Shown here one piece after another: positions 8,414 to 18,235 of a stretch of DNA of 33,211 nt. The DNA is from Cephaloticoccus capnophilus (lineage in GTDB: Bacteria; Verrucomicrobiota; Verrucomicrobiia; Opitutales; Opitutaceae). Position numbers and translations under genes: made by a program. The stretch spans positions 1 through 33,211 of the forward strand of contig NZ_LSZP01000018.1 in the NCBI RefSeq assembly GCF_001580045.1, in the 5' to 3' direction. The notes beneath the pieces are model-generated. The model did not search any database. It was not told where the DNA came from and saw only the letters and a list, made by a program, of their open reading frames with translations. Each line of letters starts with the position of its first letter. Positions within the stretch are counted from its first letter, which is position 1.

Positions 8414-11134
8414 ATGACCCAAAGCCAAAGCACGCTCCCCAATCCCTTTAACACGCGCAGCACTTTTACCGACGCTTCTGGCGCGCAGCACTCGCTCTAC
8501 TCGTTGCCCGCGCTCAAGGCCGCTGGCTTCGCGATAGACCGGCTGCCGGTTTCGATTCGCATTGTGCTCGAGTCGCTCTTGCGCAACTGCGACGGCAAGC
8601 GCGTGAGCGAGGAGGCGGTCGCCGAGCTCGCGAGCTGGGCCCCGAAGGCCACACGCACCGCCGAGGTGCCTTTCGTCGTGGCGCGCATCGTGCTCCAAGA
8701 TTTCACGGGCGTGCCGCTGCTGGTCGACCTCGCGGCCATGCGCGCCGCCGTCCACAAGCTCGGGCTCGACCCCAAGCTCATCGAGCCGCTCGTGCCGGTC
8801 GACCTCGTCGTTGACCACTCGGTGCAGGTAGACTTCGCGGGCTCTGCGGAGGCACTCGCCAAAAACCTGGAGCTCGAATTCACGCGCAATCGCGAGCGCT
8901 ACCAATTCCTCAAATGGGGCATGCAAGCCTTCGACACCTTTAAGGTCGTCCCGCCTGGCATCGGCATCGTCCACCAAGTAAACCTCGAATACCTCGCCCA
9001 AGGCATCCTCAAGGACACACACGGCACCTACTACCCTGACACGCTTGTCGGCACCGATTCGCACACCACGATGATCAACGGCCTAGGTGTCGTCGGTTGG
9101 GGCGTGGGAGGCATCGAGGCGGAGGCCGGCATGCTGGGCCAGCCCGTGTACTTCCTCACACCCGACGTCGTGGGCGTGCACCTCACCGGCGCGCTCAGCG
9201 AGGGCGTCACCGCGACCGATCTCGCGCTCACCATTACCGAGCTGCTCCGCGCGAAAAAAGTCGTTGGTAAGTTTGTAGAGTTTTACGGCCCCGGCGCGCG
9301 CGCGCTGCCGCTCGTCGACCGTGCGACTATTGCCAACATGGCTCCCGAGTACGGCGCGACGATGGGCTTTTTCCCCATCGACGAAGAGACCTCGCTTTAC
9401 CTGCGTGGGACAGGCCGCAGCGAGGCGCACGTCGCCACTTACGAAGCCTACTACAAGGCGCAAGAACTCTGGGGCATCCCCGAGAAAGGCCAAATCGACT
9501 ATTCGGTGGATGTGGAGCTCGACCTCTCGACGGTCGTCCCGAGTGTCGCGGGCCCGAAACGCCCACAAGACCGGATCGAGCTGCCTGCGCTCAAAGAAAA
9601 CTTCGTCTCCGCGTACAGCCGCCCCGTCGCGCAAAGCGGCTTTGGCAAGTCCGCCGACAGCTACGCGCAGCGCGCTAGCGTCGAGCTCGACAACGCCAAG
9701 GCCGAGGTGGGGAACGGCTCGGTGCTTATTGCCGCGATTACGAGCTGCACCAACACTTCAAACCCCAGCGTCATGCTTGCCGCCGGGCTTTTAGCGAAAA
9801 AGGCGGTCGAGCGCGGCTTGAGCGTAAACCCCGCCGTCAAATCCTCGCTCGCGCCCGGCTCCCGAGTGGTCAGCGACTATCTCAACAAAACCGGCCTCAC
9901 GCCCTACCTTGACCAGCTCGGTTTCCAGACGGTCGGCTACGGCTGTACGACCTGTATCGGCAACTCTGGTCCGCTGCATCCGGCCATTGAGGACGCCATC
10001 GTCGGCAACGATTTCGTGGCGGCCTCCGTCCTCTCGGGCAACCGCAACTTCGAGGCCCGCGTTCACCAAAACATCAAGTCGAACTTCCTGATGTCGCCGC
10101 CGCTCGTCGTCGCCTTTGCGCTCGCGGGCCGCGTCGATATCGACCTGAGCCGCGAGCCACTCGCCAAAGACAAAGACGGGCGCGACGTCTTCCTAAAAGA
10201 CCTCTGGCCCACGCTCGAAGAAGTGCGCGACCAAATGTCCGCCGCGCTTAAGCCTGAGGTCTTCAAAACACTCTACACCGACTTCGCTTCACAAAACCCG
10301 AAGTGGAACGAAATCCCCTCCTCGACGGGTAACGTTTACGAGTGGGACAGCGCCTCGACCTACATCCAAGAGCCGCCCTTCTTTACCGATTTTTCGCAGA
10401 CGCCGGGCGGCATTACGGAAATCAAAGGCGCGCGGGCGATGGGTATCTTTGGCGACTCGGTCACGACTGACCACATCTCGCCCGCCGGAGCGATTAAGAA
10501 GACCTCGCCCGCTGGCCAATTCCTCAGCGAGGCCGGAGTCGAGTTTGCCGACTTCAACTCTTACGGGTCACGCCGGGGTAACGACCGGATCATGACCCGC
10601 GGCACCTTCGCCAACGTGCGTATCAAAAACCTCATGCTCGGCGGCGAAGAAGGCGGCAACACGCTCCTCCAACCCGAAGGCACGAAGCTTCCCATTTACG
10701 ACGCGGCCGAGACTTACAAAGCGCGCGGCGTGCCGCTCATCGTCCTCGCGGGCCAAGAGTACGGCACTGGCTCCTCGCGCGACTGGGCGGCCAAAGGCAC
10801 GCGCCTGCTCGGCGTGCGCGCGGTCGTCGCCCAATCCTTCGAGCGTATCCATCGCAGTAACTTAGTCGGCATGGGCGTGCTCCCGCTTCAGTTTAAAGAA
10901 GGCACCACTGCGCAAACGCTTGGGCTCGACGGCACAGAAGTCTACGACGTCGTCGGCCTCAGCGCAGACGTAAAGCCGCAGCAAGACCTCGCGCTGCGGA
11001 TTACCCGCGCTGACGGTCGCGTGGAGGAAGTCCCCGTGACCTGCCGAATCGATACGCCCATCGAAGTCGACTACTACGAACACGGCGGCATCCTCCCCTA
11101 CGTCCTGCGCCAAATCATCGGAGCGGCTCAGTGA
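8414..11134 (+). CDS. acnA: Aconitate hydratase, AcnA/IRP1 type
   Basis: 906 residues. It interconverts citrate and isocitrate in the TCA cycle. The [4Fe-4S] cluster cysteines are visible at about C445 ([13 protein letters not shown]) and C511/C514 ([10 protein letters not shown]). Other hallmarks: [14 protein letters not shown], and the swivel-domain [16 protein letters not shown] carrying the active-site Ser and Arg. The length and the split into an N-terminal catalytic part and a C-terminal swivel domain match the AcnA class rather than AcnB. The ATG at 8414 ([12 protein letters not shown]) fits the family; the open frame extends 36 residues further up without similarity. Two tight hairpins follow the stop codon. 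Confidence 0.97.
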   Translation: MTQSQSTLPNPFNTRSTFTDASGAQHSLYSLPALKAAGFAIDRLPVSIRIVLESLLRNCDGKRVSEEAVAELASWAPKATRTAEVPFVVARIVLQDFTGVPLLVDLAAMRAAVHKLGLDPKLIEPLVPVDLVVDHSVQVDFAGSAEALAKNLELEFTRNRERYQFLKWGMQAFDTFKVVPPGIGIVHQVNLEYLAQGILKDTHGTYYPDTLVGTDSHTTMINGLGVVGWGVGGIEAEAGMLGQPVYFLTPDVVGVHLTGALSEGVTATDLALTITELLRAKKVVGKFVEFYGPGARALPLVDRATIANMAPEYGATMGFFPIDEETSLYLRGTGRSEAHVATYEAYYKAQELWGIPEKGQIDYSVDVELDLSTVVPSVAGPKRPQDRIELPALKENFVSAYSRPVAQSGFGKSADSYAQRASVELDNAKAEVGNGSVLIAAITSCTNTSNPSVMLAAGLLAKKAVERGLSVNPAVKSSLAPGSRVVSDYLNKTGLTPYLDQLGFQTVGYGCTTCIGNSGPLHPAIEDAIVGNDFVAASVLSGNRNFEARVHQNIKSNFLMSPPLVVAFALAGRVDIDLSREPLAKDKDGRDVFLKDLWPTLEEVRDQMSAALKPEVFKTLYTDFASQNPKWNEIPSSTGNVYEWDSASTYIQEPPFFTDFSQTPGGITEIKGARAMGIFGDSVTTDHISPAGAIKKTSPAGQFLSEAGVEFADFNSYGSRRGNDRIMTRGTFANVRIKNLMLGGEEGGNTLLQPEGTKLPIYDAAETYKARGVPLIVLAGQEYGTGSSRDWAAKGTRLLGVRAVVAQSFERIHRSNLVGMGVLPLQFKEGTTAQTLGLDGTEVYDVVGLSADVKPQQDLALRITRADGRVEEVPVTCRIDTPIEVDYYEHGGILPYVLRQIIGAAQ

Positions 11135-11185
11135 CGGGGCGTGTCGCCCCGGACATCTCGCGGGCAGCTAGGCTGAGCTGCCCGC
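11135..11185 (+). terminator. Two tandem hairpins after acnA
   Basis: Starting at the base after the stop codon, CGGGGC pairs with GCCCCG (11135-11151), then GCGGGCAGCT pairs perfectly with AGCTGCCCGC (11160-11185). No T-run follows, so these are more likely transcript-end stabilisers or factor-dependent pause sites than classical terminators. Confidence 0.5.
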
Positions 11186-11233
11186 CACTAAAAAGAGTCG
11201 AAGAGTTTAAAAAAACCCGCATCACTCTGGCCT

Positions 11234-11827
11234 ATGGTCGAGACCGGTAAACCTGTCTTTTTTGTCGATGCGCATGCGGACCCCGTCGTCATGCGCATCG
11301 AAGGTCGTGCCTCCTTTCAAAACAGCGGCTGTCTGCGCGACTTCGTCACCGAGATGCTCGCCCAGGGGAAGACGCGGCTCGTCATCGACTTCCAGCACTG
11401 TACGAGCATGGACAGCACCTTTTTGGGAATCCTGGCGGGCGTCGCCCTTCAGCTCCGAAAAGGAAACGCAGGAGGCGCGGCGGCAGGGGGAGCAGGAGGG
11501 CAGGGAGGCGAGCGAGGCGTTACGGGGGCACTACGCGGCGGGAAGAGCGAGTCGTCGCAGCCGCTCATCCTCGCTCGGGTCGGCCAGCGAAACCTCGAAC
11601 TCATTCGCAACCTAGGTATCCACCGGCTCATGACAGTGGACTCAGGCGATTTTAAAATGAATTTTGACCACTGCGCTCGCCCGCTCACGCAGCAGGAGCA
11701 AGACGAGTTGAGCAATGCACGGATGGCGCTCGAAGCGCACGAGAACTTGGTGGCTGCCGACGAGAGCAACCGCAGCAAGTTCCAAGACGTGCTCTCCTTC
11801 CTCAAAAACCGCGTCGATGCACGGTGA
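11234..11827 (+). CDS. STAS-domain protein (anti-anti-sigma-like)
   Basis: 197 residues. Residues about 15-75 form the first half of a STAS domain, with CTSMDSTFLGILAG around the Asp60-Ser61 pair. In the SpoIIAA/RsbV family this Ser is the one phosphorylated by an anti-sigma kinase. The domain is then interrupted by a Gly/Ala/Arg-rich stretch (about 76-105) before the closing part QPLILARVGQRNLELIRNLGIHRLM. A C-terminal helical tail of some 50 residues follows. A membrane PP2C phosphatase is encoded next on the same strand, the typical partner that dephosphorylates such proteins; no RsbW/SpoIIAB-type kinase is in the window. The target sigma factor or other client is unknown. Confidence 0.8.
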   Translation: MVETGKPVFFVDAHADPVVMRIEGRASFQNSGCLRDFVTEMLAQGKTRLVIDFQHCTSMDSTFLGILAGVALQLRKGNAGGAAAGGAGGQGGERGVTGALRGGKSESSQPLILARVGQRNLELIRNLGIHRLMTVDSGDFKMNFDHCARPLTQQEQDELSNARMALEAHENLVAADESNRSKFQDVLSFLKNRVDAR

Positions 11828-11896
11828 CCACGCACCAAAGCGCAAGCCTCGCCGTTCACGACCGTCCGCGAGGTCAGTGTCAGAGGTCACAGATCT

Positions 11897-12185
11897 CCAC
11901 TGCGCGTGGGGCGGCGGTCAGTGACCGCTTCCATTTAATTTGGGATTTCGCAACGCGCTATCGCGCGAAAGCGAAATCCCAAATTTGAAATCACTCCCCC
12001 TGTCGCGTTGCGACAGGGGGAGTAGTGCGATAACCCGTTTGGGCGAGGAGGGGAAAATCACTAATAAGCTCCCGCCTCCAAGTTTGGGGGCCTTTCTACC
12101 GAACGCTTGGCTGCCGTGCTTATGCACGGCAGCCAAGCGTTCGGTAAATGGGTGCAGCGACACGCTGCCGCCCCACGCGTAGTGG
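11897..12185 (+). repeat. Structured palindromic repeat, copy A
   Basis: 289 bases bounded by near-perfect inverted ends (CCACTGCGCGTGGGGCGGC and its complement, one difference). Inside are three hairpins in order: an AATTTGGGATTTCGC arm with its complement; an ACTCCCCCTGTCGC arm with a perfect 14-bp complement around GTT; and a perfect stem of over 20 bp (CCGAACGCTTGGCTGCCGTGC, loop TTAT). Between the second and third lies a core of about 65 bases without obvious pairing, starting GATAACCCGTTTGGGCGAGG. Copy B near 28.6 kb is the same element inverted, with compensating arm changes. It sits between the STAS and phosphatase genes and has no coding potential of note. Confidence 0.9.
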
Positions 12186-12216
12186 GAAAAGCGTATCAGC
12201 GCGCCACGTTTTAAAT

Positions 12217-12231
12217 GGGAACAGGCCCTAG
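12217..12231 (-). repeat. Outer module GGGAACAGGCCCTAG beside copy A
   Basis: Complement of the CTAGGGCCTGTTCCC start of the module standing alone at 960. Between it and copy A, read on the minus strand, is TTTAAAACGTGGC, also like the solo copy. Confidence 0.6.
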
Positions 12232-12246
12232 CGCGGGCGCTTTTTT
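12230..12246 (+). terminator. Weak hairpin with T-run
   Basis: AGCG pairs with CGCT around CGGG and is followed by TTTTT. The stem is very short. It could end transcription leaving the STAS gene and copy A. Confidence 0.3.
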
Positions 12247-12404
12247 CCCTGCGTTATTCAGCGAGGGAGGCACGCATTAGGTGGACTTTGTGTTTCTAAA
12301 AATGGACTAGGTGCCTTTGGCGCGCGCTGAGCGAGTGGCCCGCTAACCAAAAGAGTTTCTGACTCCCAAAGACTGGGCTCGCAGTGTGGTGGTTTCGCTG
12401 CCAA

Positions 12405-13862
12405 ATGACTGAGCTGTTTATGGTTCTGTTTCTTTTAGGAATTCTCGTTGGCGTCTCGGTGCTATCGCTCGCGCTGTATCGCGCCGGAAAGCGCGAAGCC
12501 CTACTGGAGGAGGAGAAACAGCAGGTCACACAGTCACGCGAACTCGTCGTGGACTTCATGCATCACATGGTCGAGGCACTCGGCGAGGGGCTGGGCCAAG
12601 AGGAGCTTCGCCAGCGCATCGTCCACGCGGCGATCCTGTGCTCGGGCGCGCTCAGTGCGGCACTTTTTGAGCGCGATCGGCAGGGGCAAATGCGCGGAGT
12701 CGCGGTCGAGGGGCTTTTCCCGCCACATCGTCCCTTGCCGCCAAATGCCATCGAGAAACTCACTACGCGCGCGAAATTCATCGAGGGCGTGTTGCGCAGC
12801 GAGAGCTTTCCCGACGACGAGGGCATAGTGGGCGCAGTTGTCCAAACGGGCCGCGCGCAACTCGTCGCCGATGCGGCGACCGATCCGCGCATCATCCGTC
12901 ACCAAGATGCGGCACTCAAAGTCCGCTCGGTCATCGCGGTGCCGCTCGCGTTTCGCGGTGAGCTCTTTGGCGTGCTCGCGGTGGCCAACTCGGCGGATGG
13001 CACTGCCTTCAGCCAGGCTGACTTTACGCTCATGCAGTCGCTCGCCGAGCAAGCGGCACTCGCGCTGCATAACCTGCGGCTCCTCAATTACCAAATCGAG
13101 AAACAGCAACTCGACCTCGACCTCTCGCTCGCCAGTGGCATCCAGCAAATGCTGCTTCCCAGCGAGCTCCCGCAGATCGACGGGCTCGCACTCGATGCGC
13201 GCTATACCCCCGCGCAAAAAGTCGGCGGCGATCTCTACGACGTCCTTTGCCTTTCGCCCGAGCGGCTTGGCGTAGTCGTCGCCGATGTATCGGGTAAGGG
13301 AATACCGGCCTCGCTGCTGATGGCGACTTGCCGGACTCACCTTCGCCAAATCGCCCCACGCCACAGCTCGCCCGCCGCCGCGCTCTGTGAGCTCAACCGT
13401 GCCATCGGCAGCAACCTTGCGGGCGGCATGTACATCACGCTGCTCTATGCAGTGATCGATCTGCGCGAGTCCACGGTCACGCTCGCGCGGGCGGGGCATG
13501 AGCTCCCGCTTTTCTTGCGGCAAAACGCGGTGAGTGCTGCGCCGACTGCCGAGTTCGTCGGCTCCGAAGGGATGGCCCTCGGGATGATGCCGCCGGAGGT
13601 CTTTGACGCGGTCATCGCCGACCACAGCGAGCCCTTCCGTGCGGGTGAGACGCTTATCCTCTATACCGATGGGCTCACGGAAGCGCCGAACGAGGATGGC
13701 AAGGAGTTTTCCGGTGCGCGGCTTGCGGATGTCGCTCGCACTTTACACCGGCGTAACGCACACGACCTCGCCGATGGCCTTCTTGAGGCGGTGACTCGCT
13801 TCACGGGAGGCGGCCCGCAGCGCGACGACCTCACGCTGCTTACAATCAAACGCGTCAGTTAA
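12405..13862 (+). CDS. Membrane GAF-PP2C (SpoIIE/RsbU-type) phosphatase
   Basis: 485 residues from the ATG reading [11 protein letters not shown]. One N-terminal membrane helix (about residues 4-25), a short helical linker, a GAF domain (about 55-215, with VKVR-like [21 protein letters not shown]), then a PP2C-type SpoIIE domain with [27 protein letters not shown] and [13 protein letters not shown], which carry the metal-binding Asp residues. Family knowledge: such phosphatases dephosphorylate STAS proteins in partner-switching signalling, with the GAF domain sensing a small ligand. The STAS gene 577 bases upstream is the obvious candidate substrate, although the structured repeat lies between them. 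An upstream ATG at 12384 would add seven residues. Confidence 0.9.
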   Translation: MTELFMVLFLLGILVGVSVLSLALYRAGKREALLEEEKQQVTQSRELVVDFMHHMVEALGEGLGQEELRQRIVHAAILCSGALSAALFERDRQGQMRGVAVEGLFPPHRPLPPNAIEKLTTRAKFIEGVLRSESFPDDEGIVGAVVQTGRAQLVADAATDPRIIRHQDAALKVRSVIAVPLAFRGELFGVLAVANSADGTAFSQADFTLMQSLAEQAALALHNLRLLNYQIEKQQLDLDLSLASGIQQMLLPSELPQIDGLALDARYTPAQKVGGDLYDVLCLSPERLGVVVADVSGKGIPASLLMATCRTHLRQIAPRHSSPAAALCELNRAIGSNLAGGMYITLLYAVIDLRESTVTLARAGHELPLFLRQNAVSAAPTAEFVGSEGMALGMMPPEVFDAVIADHSEPFRAGETLILYTDGLTEAPNEDGKEFSGARLADVARTLHRRNAHDLADGLLEAVTRFTGGGPQRDDLTLLTIKRVS

Positions 13863-13911
13863 GCGGATAAGGCTCGAAGCCTGCGTGGGGAGCGTTAGCA
13901 CTTCGCTCACC

Positions 13912-15183
13912 ATGTCTTCTGCCGCTGCCGTGTCCTCGTCCGACTCTTCACGTTCCCCTTCTGCAGAGTTGCTCAACCGCTTTTCCCAGCCCGATGCGGG
14001 CGGGCACTTTGGCGAATACGGCGGGGTTTACGTGCCCGAGACGCTCATGACCGCACTGCAAGAGTTGGAGGCGACTTACCTTGCTGCCCGCGAGGAGCCC
14101 GAGTTTCAGGCGGAGCTCGCGCATCACCTCGCCGAGTTTGCGGGCCGCCCCACCGAGCTTTATTACGCGAGTCGGCTTACTGAGCACTGCGGCGGTGCGA
14201 AAATATACTTCAAGCGCGAAGACCTCCTGCACACCGGTGCGCACAAGATTAACAACGCCCTCGGCCAAGCCCTCCTCGCTCGCCGGATGGGCAAGCAGCG
14301 GATCATCGCCGAGACTGGAGCGGGCCAGCACGGGACGGCGACGGCAGCGGTTTGCGCGAAGTTTGGCCTAGAGTGTGTCATCTACATGGGCGCGCACGAC
14401 ATGGAGCGGCAGGCCCTCAATGTCTTTCGGATGCGGCTCATGGGCGCAGAAGTGCGTGGCGTCGAGGCGGGCCAAAAGACGCTCAAAGAAGCGGTCAACG
14501 AAGCCATGCGCGACTGGGTCACCAATGTCCGCAATACTCACTACATCCTCGGCACGGCCTACGGCTCGCACCCATATCCGATGATGGTGCGCGACTTTCA
14601 CCGCGTGATCGGGCGCGAGGCGCGCGAGCAAGTCCTCGCTCGCGAGGGCCGCTTGCCCGACGAGTTAGTCGCCTGCGTCGGCGGCGGGAGTAACGCCATC
14701 GGGCTGTTCTTTGACTTTTTAGAAGACCCGCAAATCGCCATGATCGGTGTCGAGGCGGGCGGCCTAGGCATCCGACGCGGCGAGCACGCGGCCCGCTTTG
14801 CCAGCGGGCGGCTCGGCGTCCTCCAAGGTTGCAAGACTTACCTGCTCCAAGACGAGGAGGGCCAAATCGAGGGCACGCACTCGGTCTCGGCCGGGCTCGA
14901 CTACGCGGCGGTCGGGCCGGAGCACGCGTTTTACCGCGAGCGCGGACGCATCCAGTTTACCTACGCGACGGATGACGAAGTGCTCGATGCCTTCCAACTG
15001 TGCTCGCGACTCGAAGGCATTATCCCCGCGCTGGAGAGCAGCCATGCACTTGCGCATGGCATCAAGCGAGCGCGCGAACTCGGCCCCGACAAGCTGCTCG
15101 TCATCAACCTCTCTGGCCGTGGCGATAAAGACGTAGAGCAAGTCGCGGCAATACTCCGCGAGCGCGCCGACCGCAGTGCCTAA
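13912..15183 (+). CDS. trpB: Tryptophan synthase beta chain
   Basis: 423 residues. It condenses indole with serine, using PLP, in the last step of tryptophan synthesis. The PLP lysine lies in [13 protein letters not shown] (about K112), the phosphate-binding loop is [10 protein letters not shown], and [10 protein letters not shown] and ESSHALAH are also present. An N-terminal Ser-rich extension of about 25 residues precedes the conserved [11 protein letters not shown]. The ATG at 13912 is chosen; a GTG at 13885 is possible but less likely. trpA is not adjacent: the next gene is yicC. It is the TrpB1 type by its motifs. Confidence 0.97.
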   Translation: MSSAAAVSSSDSSRSPSAELLNRFSQPDAGGHFGEYGGVYVPETLMTALQELEATYLAAREEPEFQAELAHHLAEFAGRPTELYYASRLTEHCGGAKIYFKREDLLHTGAHKINNALGQALLARRMGKQRIIAETGAGQHGTATAAVCAKFGLECVIYMGAHDMERQALNVFRMRLMGAEVRGVEAGQKTLKEAVNEAMRDWVTNVRNTHYILGTAYGSHPYPMMVRDFHRVIGREAREQVLAREGRLPDELVACVGGGSNAIGLFFDFLEDPQIAMIGVEAGGLGIRRGEHAARFASGRLGVLQGCKTYLLQDEEGQIEGTHSVSAGLDYAAVGPEHAFYRERGRIQFTYATDDEVLDAFQLCSRLEGIIPALESSHALAHGIKRARELGPDKLLVINLSGRGDKDVEQVAAILRERADRSA

Positions 15184-15199
15184 GGGCGCAGAAGACCGC

Positions 15200-15228
15200 A
15201 GGCCCGCTTTTTTTGCGCAGGGCCTTTG
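15200..15228 (+). terminator. Possible terminator after trpB
   Basis: AGGCCC pairs with GGGCCT around a T-rich loop and is followed by TT only. Seventeen bases after the trpB stop and before yicC; weak. Confidence 0.35.
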
Positions 15229-15261
15229 CCGAAAGAAAACGAGCTTAACCAATTACCCTTT

Positions 15262-16152
15262 ATGAAAAGCATGACAGGCTATGGCCGGGCGACGGCGGCA
15301 CTCGGTGGGATGACGCTGACCGTCCAAGTCAGCTCGGTGAACCGCAAGGTGCTCGACCTCTCGCTCTCGCTGCCCAGCGCGTGGGATGCGCTCGAAGCCG
15401 AGTTGCGCGAAGCTGTCCGCGCCGTCGCCTCGCGCGGTAAGGTGCATGTGCGTGTCGAGTTGAGCCGTGGGGGCGACGCAGTCGGAGAAAGCGCCGCGGC
15501 AAACTGGGACGCGGCCGCAGTCGCTGCTACGCTCGTGCGACTGCGCGCGCTGGCCGAGTCGCACGCCGTGCCCTTTGTGCCGACGGCTGAGCTGCTGTGG
15601 CGAATCGCGACCGCCCAAGATTCGGGGAAGACTGCGGTCTCAATCGACGACACGCTGACCCAAGACATCGTCATGGCGACGGTGGACGATGCGTTGCGCG
15701 CCTTTGCAGCGATGCGAGCCAAAGAGGGCGAGGCCCTGCTGATTGATTTTCTTGGCCGCTTGGAGCAGATGGAGCGGCTCGTCGAGGCGGTCGCCCTGCG
15801 CGCGCCCGAAGTCGCCCCTGCGCATCGTGAGCAACTCTTGCGCCGACTGGCTGAAGCGGGGCTTGAGCTCGACCCGGGCGAGGAGCGTGTGCTCAAGGAA
15901 ATCGCGCTCTATGCCGATCGCTGCGATATCACCGAAGAGCTCACGCGGCTGCGCAGCCACCTCGACCAATTCAGCACACTCTTGCGCAGCGCGGCAGAGA
16001 TAGGGCGGAAGGCCGAGTTCATCCTCCAAGAGATTGGCCGCGAGGTGAACACGATTGGGGCCAAGGCCAACGACCTCGAAATCGCCCGCCACGTCATCGA
16101 GCTAAAAAACGAACTCGACCGGCTCCGCGAACAAATCGCCAACGTCGAGTGA
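15262..16152 (+). CDS. yicC: YicC family endoribonuclease
   Basis: 296 residues. The start MKSMTGYGRA is the family signature, and the C-terminal DUF1732-type part is clear (LYADRCDITEELTRLRSHLDQF, then LLRSAAEIGRKAEFILQEIGREVNTIGAKAND and VIELKNELDRLREQIANVE). The open frame extends 12 residues further up without similarity. Known for the family: YicC/YloC proteins are RNases that act on RNA hairpins or small RNAs. It converges with lspA over a 73-base spacer that is rich in short GC palindromes but has no T-run. Confidence 0.95.
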   Translation: MKSMTGYGRATAALGGMTLTVQVSSVNRKVLDLSLSLPSAWDALEAELREAVRAVASRGKVHVRVELSRGGDAVGESAAANWDAAAVAATLVRLRALAESHAVPFVPTAELLWRIATAQDSGKTAVSIDDTLTQDIVMATVDDALRAFAAMRAKEGEALLIDFLGRLEQMERLVEAVALRAPEVAPAHREQLLRRLAEAGLELDPGEERVLKEIALYADRCDITEELTRLRSHLDQFSTLLRSAAEIGRKAEFILQEIGREVNTIGAKANDLEIARHVIELKNELDRLREQIANVE

Positions 16153-16225
16153 GGCGCTCAGTGCCCGCTGCCAAAAGCTGCCAAAGCAAAGCCGCGCGCG
16201 GCTGCGCTCTCGCGAGCGCCGTTAC

Positions 16226-16840
16226 TCACACCCCGAGATCGCTCGGACTGAGCGGGCGCTGCTCTAGGGGTTTCTGATTGGACACTTTCCTAGAGGCCCA
16301 GAGGTAGCAGATGACGCCGAGGCAGATGGCGGAGTCGGCGACGTTGAAGGTCGGGTAGGTGTAGCTGCCGAAGTGGAAGTCCAAGAAGTCTACGACGTGA
16401 CCGTGTTGGAGCCGGTCGATGAGGTTGCCGACGATGCCGCCGCAGAGCAGCCCGAAGGCGAGTTGCGCGGCGCGGTCTCGCAGGCCGAGGCTGCGCCGAA
16501 AGAGGTAAATCGCCCCCAAGCTCAGTAGCGCGACCACAGCTAGCAGCGTGCTTTTCCCAGAAAGAATGCTCCACGCTGCACCGGTGTTTCCGACATGCAC
16601 TAAATAGAAGAAGTCGGGGATGACGGTGACGCCGTCGGGGCCGTAGCTGCCGAGGGGCAGTTTGGCGATGATCCACCACTTGGTGACTTGATCGAGCACG
16701 AAGACCCCGAGCGCGAGCCAGAGTAGGAGCGAGTAGGCACCGATCCGCCGCCAGCGGCTAAGGGGCGCGGGCGCTGTGCCGGACTCTCGCATGGGGAGAG
16801 CGGGGGGCAGCGTTTTCCGGTTACTGACTTGTTGCGACAT
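16226..16840 (-). CDS. lspA: Lipoprotein signal peptidase (signal peptidase II)
   Basis: 204 residues, four membrane segments, inner membrane. It cleaves the signal peptide of prolipoproteins after lipidation. Catalytic Asp residues are seen in GNLIDRL (about D142) and FNVADSAI (about D169), and the conserved NTGAAWS lies at about 85-91. The N-terminus carries a hydrophilic extension of some 30 residues before the first helix. ATG at 16840 (MSQQVSNRK) is chosen; the frame stays open far upstream but that part is Ser/Pro-rich shadow of the neighbouring gene. It closes the ileS / DksA-like / lspA run. Confidence 0.96.
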   Translation of the reverse strand: MSQQVSNRKTLPPALPMRESGTAPAPLSRWRRIGAYSLLLWLALGVFVLDQVTKWWIIAKLPLGSYGPDGVTVIPDFFYLVHVGNTGAAWSILSGKSTLLAVVALLSLGAIYLFRRSLGLRDRAAQLAFGLLCGGIVGNLIDRLQHGHVVDFLDFHFGSYTYPTFNVADSAICLGVICYLWASRKVSNQKPLEQRPLSPSDLGV

Positions 16841-16949
16841 CGGGATGAGTAAGAGGGGAAGCGAAGAGGCGGCAAAAGGCGGATTGATGCCTAAGGGCCG
16901 GGAGGCCAACCGGTCCTCGCGCCCAATAAAAAGGGCCTGTGCAGCGCCT

Positions 16950-18182
16950 CTAATCGCTGTCGGCGTCCATGATCCGACCACCGTCTTCGCCGCCGAGCTC
17001 GCCGAAGAGTCCGGCTTGGGTGCGGACGCGGTAGTGGTTGCGCTCGATTTCTTTTTGCGCCTCGGCTGAGTAACGGGTGAAGGGCACGGCGAGCAGGCGG
17101 GCTTTGCTGATTGCTTGGCCGCTGACTTCGCAGATGCCGTAGCTGCCGTCGGTGATGCGCTTAATGGCGGCTTCGATTTCGGAGAGGGCTTCTTGCTCGG
17201 AGGAGACGAGTGAGAGGGCGAAGTCGCGGTCAAAGGTGTCGGTGCCCGCATCGGCCATGTGCTGGCCGTAGGAGGAGAGATCGCCTGCGTCGTCCTTGGA
17301 GGAGCGTTTGAGTGTGTCTTCGGAGTGTTGGTCGATTTGGCCGGTGAGGTGCTCGCGCAGTTCGACAAGGAGCTTGTAGTAACGCTTGAACTTTTCGGGG
17401 ACGAGGGCGACTTCGCGCGGGACGGGCCGTGCGGCCTCGGAGCCTTTGGCGTTGGGGTTAAAGCCGAGGATGTCGGCCAACGAGGCGGCCTTTACGTGGC
17501 TGGGTTTTGCGGGCGGAATGATCTCCACCGCCTTGGGGGCTTTGGGCGCTGTGGCTGCAGTGCTGGCTTTTTTGGAGGCTTTGGCGGTGCTGGTTTTCGG
17601 GGCGGGCTCGCTCTTAGTTTCGTTGGACTTGGCGATAGCGCGGACTTCATCGAGTGTGAAGCTGACTGGCCGGACGGGCGGCGTGCGTAGCGCTGCCTTA
17701 GCTGGCGAGCCGCCGCCGGTGGACGCGCGTAGCGCTGTGGTCTTGGCCGTACGCGCCTGCGCAGCGGTCGCTAGCGAGCTTCCCCCCGATGGGCGGGCGG
17801 TCGCAGTCTGGGAAGCGGCTTTGTTCGACTCGGGTTTCTTGGCCGCTTTTTCCTCTGCGATGGCGGCAGCGGGTTTGAGGCTCGGCTTTTTTGCCGCAGT
17901 GGTTGCAGAGGCTTTGCCGAGTTGGAGCCGGCTGCCTTTGGTCGTCGAAGCAGGTGCTGTAGCCGACTTGGCTGACTTGGGGGTAGGCTTGGGTGCGACT
18001 GCCGGTTTCTTGGCTGGTGTTTTTAAGGCGGTTTTTTTTGCGGTCGGAGCGGCCTTCTTGGGTGTAGCGGGCTTGGTTGCTTTGGGGGTAGCCGGAGCTT
18101 TAACGGGCGCAGTTTTCTTGGGAGCCGGGCTGGTCTTTTTCGCTGCGGGTTTGGTCACTGCCTTTTTTTTAGAATTAGCCAT
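16950..18182 (-). CDS. DksA/TraR-like protein with histone-H1-like N-terminal tail
   Basis: 410 residues in two parts. Residues 1 to about 230 are Lys/Ala/Pro/Thr-rich with repeated KKxAP and PKK patterns (for example KTALKTPAKKPAVAPKP), like histone H1 tails and strongly basic. From about 260 on it is a DksA/TraR coiled coil (FKRYYKLLVELREHLTGQI, then DDAGDLSSYGQHMADAGTD) ending in YGICEVSGQAISKARLLAVPFTRYSAEAQ. This is the zinc-finger region, but of the four canonical cysteines only the first remains; the others are Ser, Ser and Ala. It lies between ileS (53 bases) and lspA (109 bases). DksA proteins act at the RNA polymerase secondary channel; the tail suggests nucleic-acid or nucleoid binding. 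The combined function is not known. Confidence 0.88.
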   Translation of the reverse strand: MANSKKKAVTKPAAKKTSPAPKKTAPVKAPATPKATKPATPKKAAPTAKKTALKTPAKKPAVAPKPTPKSAKSATAPASTTKGSRLQLGKASATTAAKKPSLKPAAAIAEEKAAKKPESNKAASQTATARPSGGSSLATAAQARTAKTTALRASTGGGSPAKAALRTPPVRPVSFTLDEVRAIAKSNETKSEPAPKTSTAKASKKASTAATAPKAPKAVEIIPPAKPSHVKAASLADILGFNPNAKGSEAARPVPREVALVPEKFKRYYKLLVELREHLTGQIDQHSEDTLKRSSKDDAGDLSSYGQHMADAGTDTFDRDFALSLVSSEQEALSEIEAAIKRITDGSYGICEVSGQAISKARLLAVPFTRYSAEAQKEIERNHYRVRTQAGLFGELGGEDGGRIMDADSD

Positions 18183-18235
18183 GTCGGTAATTGAGGGATG
18201 TTTGTGAAGTAGTGGGGTGGGGGACTAGCGGGGGT

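Noticed and set aside
11897-12185. CRISPR-like or attC-like array
   Set aside because: Palindromic parts are single, not regularly spaced direct repeats with spacers, and no cas or integron integrase gene is present.
12534-13625. 363-codon minus-strand frame
   Set aside because: Antisense to the GAF-PP2C phosphatase, whose motifs are unmistakable.
16841-17368. N-terminal extension of lspA
   Set aside because: Ser/Pro/Lys-rich reading of another frame of the DksA-like gene; lspA begins at MSQQVSN.
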